From contig JAEZVF010000012.1 in NCBI GenBank assembly GCA_023443225.1, forward strand, positions 1 to 43,589: a stretch of 43,589 nucleotides of DNA, written 5' to 3'. How positions within the stretch are numbered: position 1 is the stretch's first letter; each line of letters begins with the position of its first letter. Below the pieces are notes generated by a model. That model was not told the DNA's origin. It ran no database searches and saw only the letters and a list, made by a program, of their open reading frames with translations. The stretch comes from Bacillota bacterium. Its GTDB lineage: Bacteria; Bacillota; Clostridia; Lachnospirales; Lachnospiraceae. Below, piece by piece: positions 1 through 9,600 of this stretch. A program made the translations under genes and the position numbers.

Positions 1-881
1 GCTTTTTGCTGTTTATAAAGTGCCGAATTTCCCTGTGTAGTCTCTAGTGTGCACCAAAATGTAAACGGATTATTTAACCCAGTATCGGACAGTGAGCTAA
101 TTCCAAGTGGTGCATTATTTGCATCTGCAGTGACCGTTTTGCCATTAAAAATGTTAGCTAAATTATTATTTATCCCATTAACTGTATTTGCTAAACTGAT
201 GATTTGCGAAGCCAACCAAGATGTAACCGTTGTGCTTGGCACCTTTGTCACATCAGAAATCTCTGCGGAATGTACAATGCTTGTCTTATCGATTTTACCG
301 GCTAAAGCAGTCAGCATCAAAGTAAATTTCTTTTTAACCAATCCAATAATCACGCTAAGCAATCCTGTTGTTATCTCTCCATCTTCTGCTGATTCAACAA
401 CCGTAACATTTGCGTTACTGACTTCACTGACCGACATTGAGCCATCAACCTCGACAGCTACATCTCCGCCGCCTTTTACAACACCGACGGTTGTATCTGT
501 GGCTATATCACCCAATACTATGGATTCCGCATTGGCGGCGGCTGTATTCGCTCTGTCCTTAGCTTCATCTGCCAATAGCGCCTTATCTCCTGCTAATTGT
601 GCCGCTGTAGTGGCTTCTTGCGTGGCTGCCTGTGCGTCTGCTGTGGCTTGGTTTATAGATGCTAGGAATTCCTCCGTCACTCGTTCAAGCGCTCCATCAA
701 TATTTTTTACCATATCTTCAAAGGTTGCAACCATTTTCACGTTGCCCGGATTATAACAAAAATATAAGGAGTTAGATGGATAAATCTCATTACCGACTAT
801 TACAAGGGCAAATTCCGCCGCCCGTAATTTATGTGGGTCGAATTCGTCTGCGTTTCCAAATCTATGTATTATTCCTGCCAT
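1..881 (-). CDS. Tail appendage / tail-fibre-like protein (partial, C-terminus outside window)
   Basis: The minus-strand reading frame stays open from ATG 881 to the window edge, about 293 codons, with an AAAGGGGTG ribosome site just upstream. The N-terminus (MAGIIHRFGNADEFDPHKL) is followed at about residues 50-120 by an Ala/Glu/Asp/Lys-rich coiled-coil stretch, then by a Val/Thr/Ser-rich region typical of phage appendage proteins. The gene lies immediately downstream of the Tal-like gene, where receptor-binding or baseplate appendage proteins usually sit, so a surface-contact role is inferred. No enzymatic motif is visible. A long opposite-strand frame over the same bases is a shadow of this gene. 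Confidence 0.75.
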   Translation of the reverse strand, partial: MAGIIHRFGNADEFDPHKLRAAEFALVIVGNEIYPSNSLYFCYNPGNVKMVATFEDMVKNIDGALERVTEEFLASINQATADAQAATQEATTAAQLAGDKALLADEAKDRANTAAANAESIVLGDIATDTTVGVVKGGGDVAVEVDGSMSVSEVSNANVTVVESAEDGEITTGLLSVIIGLVKKKFTLMLTALAGKIDKTSIVHSAEISDVTKVPSTTVTSWLASQIISLANTVNGINNNLANIFNGKTVTADANNAPLGISSLSDTGLNNPFTFWCTLETTQGNSALYKQQK

Positions 882-895
882 GTTATCACCCCTTT

Positions 896-3052
896 CTATA
901 TTCTTCTTTCGAGTTCATCCAGACGTTCCAGTATGTTGTTAATTGAAGCACCGCCTATGTATACATCATTTGGAACGCTAATGGTTAAACTGTTATCACT
1001 GGTAAAAGTAATATTCCCTGTGTGCCCGGAGTAATTTTGAAATGTCAAGGTGTCTCCACCAAGTTCAATGCTGTTTTCGAAAACGCCACCAGAATAATTA
1101 AACATTTTTAATGATGCGCCTTCGCCAATTGACAGCTCTACATAAGATATAGTCTTCTCGAACTCTCCACTTACATCAACTTTCGATATAACCAAGCCTG
1201 CATCTGACGTAAACGAATCACTCTTGCTGACCAGCCGAACTTCTGTTTTTACACCATTGTTTATAGTTTCAAATAACACATATCCCGATTGCATATCCAT
1301 TTCACGAGAGTTATTATCCTTGTCATTGACATGCTTGCCCGAATCCCCTTTTTTTCTTAGTCGGATTCCTGGGAACAGCGGATTTTCAGTAATTCTTACA
1401 ACTTCGGACTCTATCCCGTATTCATCAATTAAAAATGCCCCGATTTTTCCACTAGTAGCAGTTATCTTTCCGGATATGTCGACAAGCCTTGCTACAAGCC
1501 TGCCATAACTATCTACGCTAAAATTTGCTCCAACTGTAAAACTAGTAAGAACTTTTATCCATTCTGCATTAACTCCGATTGCAGTTAGAACTTTTACAAG
1601 CATGTTTCCGTTTGTGTCTACACCCCACGTTACTCCTTGGTCAGTGCTAAGCACCAACCCATTACTGCCAAATTTCCAAATAGCGTTTGATTCTTCCCGT
1701 TTAGGTTTATCATGCATATAATAAATCGTGCTGCCGTCCTCGAGTTTTTCTTCTGATTTGTGAAGACCGAATCCGTAAGTCATGAGGTTAGTGAATTGTT
1801 GGACAACCTGGTCATATGCGGATATCTCTTCCTGTGCCACTCTCCGAGCCTTTCGAGTAAGCTCGGTTGATGCATTTAACCCCTCGGCGCTATTGGCCTG
1901 TGGCGATGCTGCGTCACAGGCAAGCTGCATATTTTGCCTTATTACAAAATTGTAATTTGTAATGTAGCATTGGTAGTAGTTGCCTTTTCTATCTGATACA
2001 TAAGCAGGATCACCGGCTTCAATAAGTGGATTGCTGCGAGCCGTGACTGTAAGAGGTCTAAATCTCATTCCGACTATTTTATTTCCGAGATAAGTAGCTA
2101 TTTCTTGTTCTTTACCAACTGTAAATGGGTTGTCCGTTATTCCTAGTGCATATTCTTCTGTGCCGAATAAATAAGTTGCTTCTCCATTCGTAACTCTAAT
2201 ACCTGTTATTACAACGTCATCTGTGGCAACATTAAGGCTTTGCAAACTATAAATATGGTGGTACCTATCCATATCAAGGAAAGTACCACCATCTATTGAA
2301 TCACCACTATTATAATCTGTAAAATTACCACCATCTGCGCTATCTCCAGACTGGTAGCTTGTCTCTATTGTGTAATCAAAGTAACCACCGTCTAGCCTGT
2401 CGCTCGTTTCAAATGCTCCTGTGTCATACCATTTAATTTCAAGCAATCCATCACCATCAAACCGGGCAAAAGCGCCGATCGTTTGGCATATAAAACTAAG
2501 TGCCTGTCTATATGTAAGCTCCGTGATATTATCTGGAAGAGTTACAGTTCTATCATATCCGTCAAAATTAGCTGTCTTAAGCGTTACGCCACAGGCTATT
2601 GCGATATTATAAACCAACACCCCTACAACGGTACCACCAAGATTTAGAATCTTCCTATCAAGTTTATACATGTTATCTATACAGCTTAAACTTATATAAC
2701 TCCCGACTGATTGCGGTAAGTCGACCGTATAAACACCACATTTTAGGTACTCAACCGTTTCAGATAGTTGTAATCCTGTCTGTGGTCTAATTACAGCGTT
2801 GTTAAAGTTGTAGTTAGAGTATTTGCCTTCTATGTTCTTAATCTTGAAAATAAGCTGATCGCAAGCACAAAACCCTAAATCGAAACTGCCACTATTACTG
2901 GTCTGTTCGATAATCTGTATACCGTCTTCCCAAATATCAGAGTTATCAATAAACAGCTCTGTACCATTTGCCAATGTTATGTGGGCTTTACCGAGATATT
3001 GCTTGTTTCCACTATATACCATGTCCATAAATTCTCTTGATGCGTTTTTCAT
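896..3052 (-). CDS. Tal-like phage tail protein (baseplate hub / tail tip)
   Basis: This 718-residue protein lies directly after the tape measure and a short Dit-like gene, the usual place for the tail-associated (Tal) hub protein of siphophages. The first ~380 residues look like a hub domain with many short beta strands. Residues 220-260 carry three GG-[YNT]-F-x-D units separated by SGDS-type loops, as seen in clostridial phage tail proteins. The C-terminal half is Gly/Asn-rich beta structure ending in a short leucine-heptad tail (NNILERLDELERRI), a probable trimerisation coil. There is no peptidase motif that I recognise. The ATG at 3052 follows AGAGGTG. Confidence 0.8.
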   Translation of the reverse strand: MKNASREFMDMVYSGNKQYLGKAHITLANGTELFIDNSDIWEDGIQIIEQTSNSGSFDLGFCACDQLIFKIKNIEGKYSNYNFNNAVIRPQTGLQLSETVEYLKCGVYTVDLPQSVGSYISLSCIDNMYKLDRKILNLGGTVVGVLVYNIAIACGVTLKTANFDGYDRTVTLPDNITELTYRQALSFICQTIGAFARFDGDGLLEIKWYDTGAFETSDRLDGGYFDYTIETSYQSGDSADGGNFTDYNSGDSIDGGTFLDMDRYHHIYSLQSLNVATDDVVITGIRVTNGEATYLFGTEEYALGITDNPFTVGKEQEIATYLGNKIVGMRFRPLTVTARSNPLIEAGDPAYVSDRKGNYYQCYITNYNFVIRQNMQLACDAASPQANSAEGLNASTELTRKARRVAQEEISAYDQVVQQFTNLMTYGFGLHKSEEKLEDGSTIYYMHDKPKREESNAIWKFGSNGLVLSTDQGVTWGVDTNGNMLVKVLTAIGVNAEWIKVLTSFTVGANFSVDSYGRLVARLVDISGKITATSGKIGAFLIDEYGIESEVVRITENPLFPGIRLRKKGDSGKHVNDKDNNSREMDMQSGYVLFETINNGVKTEVRLVSKSDSFTSDAGLVISKVDVSGEFEKTISYVELSIGEGASLKMFNYSGGVFENSIELGGDTLTFQNYSGHTGNITFTSDNSLTISVPNDVYIGGASINNILERLDELERRI

Positions 3053-3055
3053 TGG

Positions 3056-3430
3056 CTACACCTCTATTTCCGAGAAGGATACGCTCCAATAAACCTTGCC
3101 ATCTGTATCAAAGTCGTTAGGCTCAAAAGTTCTATCACCTATGTATACGGTTCTCGTAGCCATTTGGTAAGGTTGTCTTACGTCTATATACTCGCAAGTA
3201 ACACTACTTTTCCCGTCTACTGCCTTAGCAAGTGCGGAAGCTTTATTCCATTCCATTCTTGACCATTCGAACGGTGTACTTGTCTTTACTGCAATAACAT
3301 CCTTATGCATTACTCCGTCCAAGGTTCTGCCGGATTCCTCGCTCGATAAATCAGTAATAACTTGGCTGTAATTATCAGGTATCGGCACAGATATGCCGGC
3401 TAATTTAAAATCTGGTATCCATTTTGCCAT
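3056..3430 (-). CDS. Short distal-tail (Dit-position) phage protein
   Basis: This protein has 124 residues. I start at the second ATG (MAKWIPDFKLAG) because GGAGG lies 7 nt before it and only 1 nt before the earlier ATG. It lies between the tape measure and Tal-like genes, the position of the distal tail protein in TP901-1/SPP1-type phages. It is much shorter than classical Dit proteins (~250 residues) and resembles the small uncharacterised tail proteins of clostridial and streptococcal phages. The role comes from position only; no enzymatic motif is visible. Confidence 0.65.
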   Translation of the reverse strand: MAKWIPDFKLAGISVPIPDNYSQVITDLSSEESGRTLDGVMHKDVIAVKTSTPFEWSRMEWNKASALAKAVDGKSSVTCEYIDVRQPYQMATRTVYIGDRTFEPNDFDTDGKVYWSVSFSEIEV

Positions 3431-3442
3431 ATCCATGCCTCC

Positions 3443-6361
3443 TTAAGTCAAAAGAGCATTTCTGCCCGTTATTCTTGTGTTTCGGTTGTTATACTTAACT
3501 ACGGTCTGGTAAATTGGCTGACCGTCTAAATTAACTGTAAGATTGATGTTTCCACTGCCACCGCCCATTTCTTTCATGGCTTCTTTTAAAGCCTGTTTCA
3601 TGGTTGATAAAGGGGATACAACCTCTGCTTCTCGCTTGTTATCGCCGAGGATAGCTGCAAACTCTCCGTAGTTAGCAGGAACTACAGCACCTGTTGCAAG
3701 TTTAGGTATTGATGGTACTGATAATGGATTGTAACTCCACATTCCGCTAAATGGAGAAATTTTCGTTACCCCTAAGTCTAGGCTTACGCTTCTAATTGAG
3801 TTAAGCATGGAATTAATCTTGTTAAATGGTACAGCTAGCACTCTATTAATTCCATCAATCAACTTATTTACAACAGTTTTAAAAGTGTCTGCAATACCGT
3901 CTTTGATACCGTCGAAAACCTTACCACCAGAACTAAACACATCTTTTACGTTAGTCCATGCTTCGGTGAATTTATCTTTAAACCACGTTGGAATGTTTTT
4001 AAATATACCTGTTATGTCATTGTATCTTTCTGTAAACCATTCCTTGACTTTGGCAAATGCATCCTTTACATTAGTCCAAGCTCCCTCAAACTTTTCTTTA
4101 AAAAATGTAGCTATCGGGTCTATAATTTTCTTAATACCCCTGATAATGCCGTCAAAGAACGTCTTAATACCTTCCCATGCCTTTTCCCAGTCACCCGTGA
4201 AAACTCCAACTATGAAATCAATAATACCTCCCAATGCATCCAATAAGTCAGCAACCACCCCTGCCACTATGCCAAGTAATTCTAAAAATGTATCTGCTGT
4301 ATCTCCGATGGACTCTGATACTCCAGGGGCAAATTTCTCCCATAACCACGCAAGGAAAGGTGCAATGGTCTCATCCCATAATGTGGCTATACCATCAACT
4401 AATTTTCCGACAGTATCAGCAGCGCTTTCTACCAGATCAGCGATCGGCCCATTGATTAGTTCGTCGATTTTTCCCGCTATAGCGTCAAAGGTAGGCGCAA
4501 AATAATCGTTATAAGTATCTACTATAGTGGTGAAGATTGTTTCAAACCCGCTACTGAACTTTTCTATTGCCGGTGCGATATATTCGTCATAAGCCGACTT
4601 TATAGCCTCGAATGAGTTTTCTATGAAGTCCTTTATGCTACCTACTACCTCTGATATGATTCCGAGCGAATTATCTAGGGCTGTTTTTATAGATTCTTTA
4701 TTATTTATAATTGGGTTAGTGATTGCCGCTAGTATGTCGTTTCCGAATTGCATACCTAATGTTGTAATCGATAAATAGCTATTTACAAAGATTGCGATTA
4801 AATCTGCGCCGATTTGCTTAGCTTTTTCACCACGGAATACCGTAAAGATATCTGCAACAGCAACCATGAAGTTGGCATAGATTTCCCTACCTTTTGCGGA
4901 TAAATCGAATATATCTACGATTTTATCTTTTAAAAAATCTGAATTTTGGCTTAAATATTTATCTATACTTCCGACAAACAACTCCGCAACTGTTAACCCA
5001 ATACTTACCATGCTGCCTGTAATTTTTCCGAGTGATTTAGACGTTGATTTTACCCACTCTTCAGCTGCTTTTTGGACTTTTGGATCTGTGAAAATATCTT
5101 TGAGCGAACCGCCTATACCTCTGATATGGTCAGTGATTGAATCAAGGTTTACTTCTCCTAACCCTTCCTTAAAGCCATCCATAAACGATGTGGCCGCAAT
5201 CTGCGCTGTTTTCTTAATTTCTTTGGCTAGCGCTGCAATGCTTTTTTCAAACTTGGAAGTCTCGGCTTCATTGACTACAGGAGTAATGTCCATTCCGTAG
5301 TTTCCACCGCCGCCCATGTTTCCTAATGCGTCGGACGCTCCCTCTGCATTGTCGGCTACATTCTTCGTTAGTATATTTAAATCGTCAATACTGGAAGTGC
5401 TTTTTTTAGCTTTTTTAGCCGCCTTTTCTGCCGAGTTACCTATACCCTCTATTCCGGAACTTGCAGCTTCTGAACTTGCCCCAACGCCGCTAATTGCAGC
5501 CGACGTATCACCTACAGCGGATTTGATATTAAAGAATGTTGATAAAACTTTACCGGCCGTAGTTGCAAAAGAAATCAAATACGACATAGCAGTATTTAGA
5601 AACTTTACCATCGGTGTAAGTACGTTCATTAATCCGGCTCCGATTATGCCTAGAAACTCTTTCCAACGCTCTGATAATACTCTTGTTTGGTTCGCCCAGC
5701 TATCGCTTGTCCTTGCAAAGTCTCCCTGTGCTAAGGCTGTCTGTTGCATTACATAGTTGTAACGCAATTGTACTTTTTCGGCCTGTGACATTGCGGAAAT
5801 CTTTTTCTTTATACCCTGTGACATTGCAAAGGCCTGTAAATTAGCTTCAGTCATTACAATACCGTATTGCTTTAAAGTCTCTGTTTCGCCTGTAAATACG
5901 GATTTTAACGCTGTACTTGCTACATCCTGGCTAACATTATAAAAGCTCGCCATATCAGCGGATAAAGCGGTTAGCGATATTGCCATATCGGAGGAGTTGT
6001 CCATTGCAAGCCCCATACCTCTAGCCATGGCCATAAATGTTGAACCGGTTTGCTTTGCTGCCAACTTTGATATACCGAAGCTTTCGATAGCTGTATCTGC
6101 AAACTGTTCCATTTTGTACGCCATGGAGCCGAAAGCGGTATCAACAACGTTTTGCACTTCTTGCAAGTCGGATGCTGCATTAATGGCCTGTTTTCCAAAC
6201 TTGATTAACTGCGACACGCCAAAGGCGATTCCTATTGCCTTACCTAGACCAAGAAATGCACTTTTTAAGCCACTCGCTTGTTTTTTTATTGTATTTGTGC
6301 CTTTACCAAAGCCTACAGTATCTATCTTCGTATCAAAGATTAAGCTTCCATCAGCCGCCAT
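3443..6361 (-). CDS. Tail tape measure protein
   Basis: At 972 residues this is the longest protein in the prophage, and it lies directly after the tail chaperone genes. The N-terminus is helical with a short hydrophobic segment at about residues 33-60, followed by Ala/Ser/Gln-rich helices and Gly/Ser-rich linkers near residue 280-350. Long stretches of amphipathic and hydrophobic helices follow, with repeated Trp-containing segments of the W-x(3)-K-x(2)-F type at about 730-800. A Gly/Asn-rich tail ends the protein. This composition is typical of tape measures, which set tail length and reach the host membrane on injection. The start follows TTGGAGGTG. No muralytic domain is obvious. Confidence 0.93.
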   Translation of the reverse strand: MAADGSLIFDTKIDTVGFGKGTNTIKKQASGLKSAFLGLGKAIGIAFGVSQLIKFGKQAINAASDLQEVQNVVDTAFGSMAYKMEQFADTAIESFGISKLAAKQTGSTFMAMARGMGLAMDNSSDMAISLTALSADMASFYNVSQDVASTALKSVFTGETETLKQYGIVMTEANLQAFAMSQGIKKKISAMSQAEKVQLRYNYVMQQTALAQGDFARTSDSWANQTRVLSERWKEFLGIIGAGLMNVLTPMVKFLNTAMSYLISFATTAGKVLSTFFNIKSAVGDTSAAISGVGASSEAASSGIEGIGNSAEKAAKKAKKSTSSIDDLNILTKNVADNAEGASDALGNMGGGGNYGMDITPVVNEAETSKFEKSIAALAKEIKKTAQIAATSFMDGFKEGLGEVNLDSITDHIRGIGGSLKDIFTDPKVQKAAEEWVKSTSKSLGKITGSMVSIGLTVAELFVGSIDKYLSQNSDFLKDKIVDIFDLSAKGREIYANFMVAVADIFTVFRGEKAKQIGADLIAIFVNSYLSITTLGMQFGNDILAAITNPIINNKESIKTALDNSLGIISEVVGSIKDFIENSFEAIKSAYDEYIAPAIEKFSSGFETIFTTIVDTYNDYFAPTFDAIAGKIDELINGPIADLVESAADTVGKLVDGIATLWDETIAPFLAWLWEKFAPGVSESIGDTADTFLELLGIVAGVVADLLDALGGIIDFIVGVFTGDWEKAWEGIKTFFDGIIRGIKKIIDPIATFFKEKFEGAWTNVKDAFAKVKEWFTERYNDITGIFKNIPTWFKDKFTEAWTNVKDVFSSGGKVFDGIKDGIADTFKTVVNKLIDGINRVLAVPFNKINSMLNSIRSVSLDLGVTKISPFSGMWSYNPLSVPSIPKLATGAVVPANYGEFAAILGDNKREAEVVSPLSTMKQALKEAMKEMGGGSGNINLTVNLDGQPIYQTVVKYNNRNTRITGRNALLT

Positions 6362-6377
6362 CTATTCACCTCCAATC

Positions 6378-6950
6378 TTAAGAGTTTAGCCATTGATTTA
6401 TGCGCTCTCGTTCTTCCTGTTCCTCGGTCGAGAGTTTTCTGTTTAAATCAATCAGTGATTTATTTTCTTTGTAAAATTCCTGTTCGTGTTTTTCTAACTT
6501 TTTACCTTTATTTTTCTTAGAACGGATATTAATAACGGTAGAAAAAAGACCTTCTCCGATTTCATTAAAAAATCCCAAGAAAGTCCACCAGTGCAAATAT
6601 TCAGTTGATCTTGTTTCATACCCAGCCACTTTGTTAACTGCCGAAAATATGAGTTGTTCGTCCTGTTCCCAATCGATTATTTTTTTTGTGTTTGCCTGAC
6701 TAACGTCTTTCCCGCTAGTTCCACCACCATCTAAAAACCAAATTGCCTGTTCGGCTGCAGTTTGGTAATTGTCCGATTTGATATCTTCGGGGTTTTCATA
6801 TAGACATTCCATCATTACTGTGGCTTTCTCATCGTCCGATAAATCCGGATCACCATAAGCTTGGAATATCAAAAGAACTACTCGAAAATCACTTCGAATA
6901 GCTAGTTTTTTACCGTTTACATTCAATTCTTTAGGTAGTTGACCTATCAT
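6378..6950 (-). CDS. Gp15-family tail assembly protein
   Basis: This 190-residue protein matches the Gp15 family found just before tape measure genes in Gram-positive siphophages (MIGQLPKELNVNGKKLAIRS, then a helical core and a Lys/Glu-rich C-terminus). Together with the preceding gene it probably acts as the tail chaperone pair that keeps the tape measure soluble during tail assembly. Its ATG overlaps the stop of the preceding gene (ATGA), so the two are translationally coupled. I saw no slippery sequence that would indicate a frameshift fusion. Confidence 0.8.
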   Translation of the reverse strand: MIGQLPKELNVNGKKLAIRSDFRVVLLIFQAYGDPDLSDDEKATVMMECLYENPEDIKSDNYQTAAEQAIWFLDGGGTSGKDVSQANTKKIIDWEQDEQLIFSAVNKVAGYETRSTEYLHWWTFLGFFNEIGEGLFSTVINIRSKKNKGKKLEKHEQEFYKENKSLIDLNRKLSTEEQEERERINQWLNS

Positions 6951-7384
6951 TTAATCACATCCGTATATTTGCTAATTCGTTTCTGGCTAGCTTGCATTTC
7001 CTTTTCAACTTCTTTCTTGATAAAAGGGATAGCAGCATTCAAGAATCTTTCATACAATGGAACGCCCTTTACCATGCTTAAGGTGCTTTGTTTTCCAAAT
7101 GCGATTCCCGACACGTTGCTGTTAAAAATGTGGTCAATTTGTGCTCTGATTGTATTATCAATACCGTTTACGATTTCAGCAGCCTTTCCGAGAGTTTCCA
7201 TTGCTGTTCCGTCTGGGTTTAAGGCAATATCCTCTTTTAAGTTTGTGGCTTTGCCTATTTCGTCGTAGGCTTCCTTTATTCTTGTAAGTAAGCCAAAGTC
7301 AGTAGGGTTAAATCTTATAACTCTGCTTTCATCATTGTTAATACTAAACTCTTTATATCCATCATCAAAATTAAGATTTTGCAT
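6947..7384 (-). CDS. Putative tail assembly chaperone (Gp15 partner)
   Basis: This 145-residue protein begins MQNLNFDDGYKEFSINNDES. It is a short, mostly helical protein after a beta N-terminus and is typical of the gene between the major tail protein and Gp15. It is expected to act as the first tail chaperone. The start follows AAAAAGGAGATG, and the end couples to the next gene through ATGA. No catalytic motif is visible; the function rests on synteny. Confidence 0.7.
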   Translation of the reverse strand: MQNLNFDDGYKEFSINNDESRVIRFNPTDFGLLTRIKEAYDEIGKATNLKEDIALNPDGTAMETLGKAAEIVNGIDNTIRAQIDHIFNSNVSGIAFGKQSTLSMVKGVPLYERFLNAAIPFIKKEVEKEMQASQKRISKYTDVIK

Positions 7385-7460
7385 ATTTACATCTCCTTTT
7401 TAAGAGGGCAGTGGAAGGAGGAAACCACCGCCCTATATCAAATAATTACTTGATACCTAA

Positions 7461-7973
7461 TTAAGCTGCGTCTGGTGTAAATGTCTTAGTAGACATATCA
7501 AATGTTCCTTTTTTCCTGTTACCGTTGTAATTGATCTCGAACGGAATCTGAACACCTGCACCATCACCACCGATTGATTGAGGAAGTACAACAACATCCT
7601 CTCTGTAAGCCCATGTTACAGCTCCGGTTGAATCTACTAATACATCGACTACAGTTGTCTGTAAAGCAGTACCAGTTAATCTTTCATTAACAATCTTAGC
7701 TAATTGCGTAAACATTGAATCACCTTCGTAAGCATAGAACGTATCTACACTACCTGTAGGCTCATAACCCTTAACGATGTTTGAGCTTTCGCCTATGATA
7801 TTGCTTTTGGTTTCAATATCCGGGTTCATTTCGATGTTATATTCTTCTAGGTCTTTTCCTAGTCTTATGTAAGTTTCGGTTTCGCCACCAAAACTAGAAT
7901 CAATAAAATGTGCAAGATATTTTCTCTCGACTTTATCGCCTGTAGCAAAGTGTTGCAAGTTCATTTTGTGCAT
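7461..7973 (-). CDS. Major tail (tube) protein
   Basis: This 170-residue protein begins MHKMNLQHFATGDKVERKYL. It has a beta-rich pattern and ends with a strand motif (KKGTFDMSTKTFTP) typical of tail tube proteins in clostridial siphophages. Its place between the tail-completion genes and the tail chaperones supports the call. It would polymerise into the tail tube. The ATG at 7973 lies 9 nt after GAGG. An internal ATG three codons later is an alternative start. Confidence 0.8.
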   Translation of the reverse strand: MHKMNLQHFATGDKVERKYLAHFIDSSFGGETETYIRLGKDLEEYNIEMNPDIETKSNIIGESSNIVKGYEPTGSVDTFYAYEGDSMFTQLAKIVNERLTGTALQTTVVDVLVDSTGAVTWAYREDVVVLPQSIGGDGAGVQIPFEINYNGNRKKGTFDMSTKTFTPDAA

Positions 7974-7976
7974 TAG

Positions 7977-8423
7977 TTATACCTCACTTTCTAAGTGATA
8001 TTGAGCATAAATCTGTATTTGGTATGTTACTGGTCCGGTTAATGTACCGTCTTGATATCCGTATAACATACCATTAGCACCACTAAGCTTTTTCAGTGTG
8101 CCATGTACAGTTTTCTCGTTTATAGTTACTTCAATGGATTGGTTATTAGCTGCTTTTTCAAGCCAATATCCTAAATCTAATAAAAAAGTGCTATTTGCTA
8201 ATCTTTGATATTCACTGAATCCATCAAATTTGGCATATAGCACGAAATTATGTTGTCTGTCTTGATTTCCGAGTACATCTTCTTTCAAAAGTTGGTCACC
8301 AGTGGGATATAATCCACAATTGTCAACGTCATCACGGGTAAAATCCACATCCACCCCATTGTTAAGAGCGGATATCTGTGGAAATTCTGAAAGTGTTTGC
8401 CTTACTAATTCAATAATATTCAT
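7977..8423 (-). CDS. Tail terminator / tail-completion-like protein
   Basis: This 148-residue protein (MNIIELVRQTLSEFPQISAL) is of the type often labelled phage minor capsid protein. Size, order and the mixed alpha/beta pattern fit a tail terminator that caps the tube at the head-proximal end. It overlaps the previous gene by 4 bp (ATGA) and has an AGGTGG ribosome site. The function is inferred from synteny. Confidence 0.6.
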   Translation of the reverse strand: MNIIELVRQTLSEFPQISALNNGVDVDFTRDDVDNCGLYPTGDQLLKEDVLGNQDRQHNFVLYAKFDGFSEYQRLANSTFLLDLGYWLEKAANNQSIEVTINEKTVHGTLKKLSGANGMLYGYQDGTLTGPVTYQIQIYAQYHLESEV

Positions 8424-8836
8424 GTTCCACCTGCTATCTTCCGAGCACCACGTAGTATTTGCTCTTTCTTATCAGCTTTCATACGTTCGAACCAAAACGG
8501 ACCGGCTAGAGAGTTTTTACTTGTGTTATACTGTAAGTCTCTGTCGGTTAATACTTTCTTTTCTCCGTGGCTCCATGCACTGCCGGTAATACTGGACACC
8601 ATTAACTTGCCATAGTACTGGTACCTTGCGTATGGTACATTTTGTTTTACATCTCCACTGCCTATTTTTGTACTAAATGTTGTGCTTGCTGTCAGTACAC
8701 CATTCAGATTAGGCATATACGGAGCCATTAACCGGATTACTTCTTGGTCAACGAATTTTTGTGTTCTCCCGTATGGTTGAAGTCCTCTTGCCTGTATAAG
8801 TTGCGGATTTTCTTTCATTTCAAATCTAAATTGCAT
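8420..8836 (-). CDS. Minor capsid / neck protein
   Basis: This 138-residue protein (MQFRFEMKENPQLIQARG) resembles the small minor capsid proteins of Gram-positive phages. The segment YARYQYYGKLMV is typical of HK97 gp10-like neck proteins, which act at the head-tail junction. I start at ATG 8836, after AGGTGATGTG; a GTG three bases earlier is possible. The stop overlaps the next gene. Confidence 0.65.
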   Translation of the reverse strand: MQFRFEMKENPQLIQARGLQPYGRTQKFVDQEVIRLMAPYMPNLNGVLTASTTFSTKIGSGDVKQNVPYARYQYYGKLMVSSITGSAWSHGEKKVLTDRDLQYNTSKNSLAGPFWFERMKADKKEQILRGARKIAGGT

Positions 8837-8844
8837 CACATCAC

Positions 8845-9216
8845 CTACTTACACGATAACTGATAATGTTGCATTGATTGGCTACCATAAAGCTTAGCAT
8901 CTGCCACGGTAATGGTATAAACTTCATTGGAGGTCTTAAGAGCTGTTAAGGACGTTCCAACGGTCGCGGATGATGTATTGTCAAATTCGAACTCAATTAC
9001 ACCTTTGACAACTATATCTCTTCCCGTGGTAAACTTAAGACCATTTGGGGCGCTGCTTGCCGGAATAAATATTTTTATTGAATCAGCAGTGACTAAACCT
9101 ATCTTTTCAATATTTGATTGTTTTGATTCTTGCCAAAATACCTTGTTAATTACGGTCCGAGTATACTTACCGTCTTTACTGCACGAATAAAGCGTCATAT
9201 CTGCATTGGTATACAT
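8845..9216 (-). CDS. Putative head closure / neck protein
   Basis: This 123-residue protein is predicted to be all beta (MYTNADMTLYSCSKDGKYTR). It lies between the connector and the minor capsid protein in the head-to-tail cassette, so head closure is the likely role. It resembles a small clostridial phage family of unknown function. The ribosome site is GGGGGTG. No motif defines its activity. Confidence 0.6.
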   Translation of the reverse strand: MYTNADMTLYSCSKDGKYTRTVINKVFWQESKQSNIEKIGLVTADSIKIFIPASSAPNGLKFTTGRDIVVKGVIEFEFDNTSSATVGTSLTALKTSNEVYTITVADAKLYGSQSMQHYQLSCK

Positions 9217-9217
9217 A

Positions 9218-9577
9218 TTAGCACCCCCGATACAGTAAGCCCGTCATAGCAAGCCAACGATAGATAATCTCGTAACATTCAGATTTAAAATTGATCTCTG
9301 CTTTTTCTTTATCCATATAAGACACGCTGCATTCGCCAACTTTTTCAGAAGTGATATTGCCTTTGACTTTTTCTAAATCGTGCTTTAAAAAAGCTTCTGC
9401 AAGCTCACAGCAACACATCTTTATTTCATCTGGCAGGCTCGTCTCAACTATATTGCCAAAAGTGTACTGTTTGATAATTTGAGTGGCTTTCCGAGCGTGT
9501 AAATCAAAAGAGGCGGCGTCAATAACTGCCCCTCCGTATGTACCGGTATAGTATGCGTAATCAGCATAATTAGTCAT
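9218..9577 (-). CDS. Head-tail connector (gp6/adaptor-like) protein
   Basis: This 119-residue, mainly helical protein (MTNYADYAYYTGTYGGAVID) has the segment ASFDLHARKATQIIKQYT typical of phage head-tail adaptor proteins, which bind under the portal. It comes directly after the major capsid gene. I use ATG 9577, which lies nine bases after AAGGAGG; a GTG two codons upstream is also possible. Confidence 0.7.
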   Translation of the reverse strand: MTNYADYAYYTGTYGGAVIDAASFDLHARKATQIIKQYTFGNIVETSLPDEIKMCCCELAEAFLKHDLEKVKGNITSEKVGECSVSYMDKEKAEINFKSECYEIIYRWLAMTGLLYRGC

Positions 9578-9600
9578 TGGCACCGCCCTCCTTAGTTAGA

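Noticed and set aside
49..756. Plus-strand 235-residue open frame
   Set aside because: It is the antisense of the partial tail appendage gene, whose minus-strand frame is open to the window edge, has a ribosome site and has phage-like composition; the plus frame has no ribosome site or recognisable features.
3807..4505. Plus-strand 232-residue open frame in the tape measure gene
   Set aside because: It is an antisense shadow of a long, helical, repeat-rich coding region; no ribosome site or homology-like pattern.
6370..6960. Programmed frameshift between the two tail chaperone genes
   Set aside because: I looked for a slippery heptamer near the overlap and found none; the genes are joined by a plain ATGA overlap.
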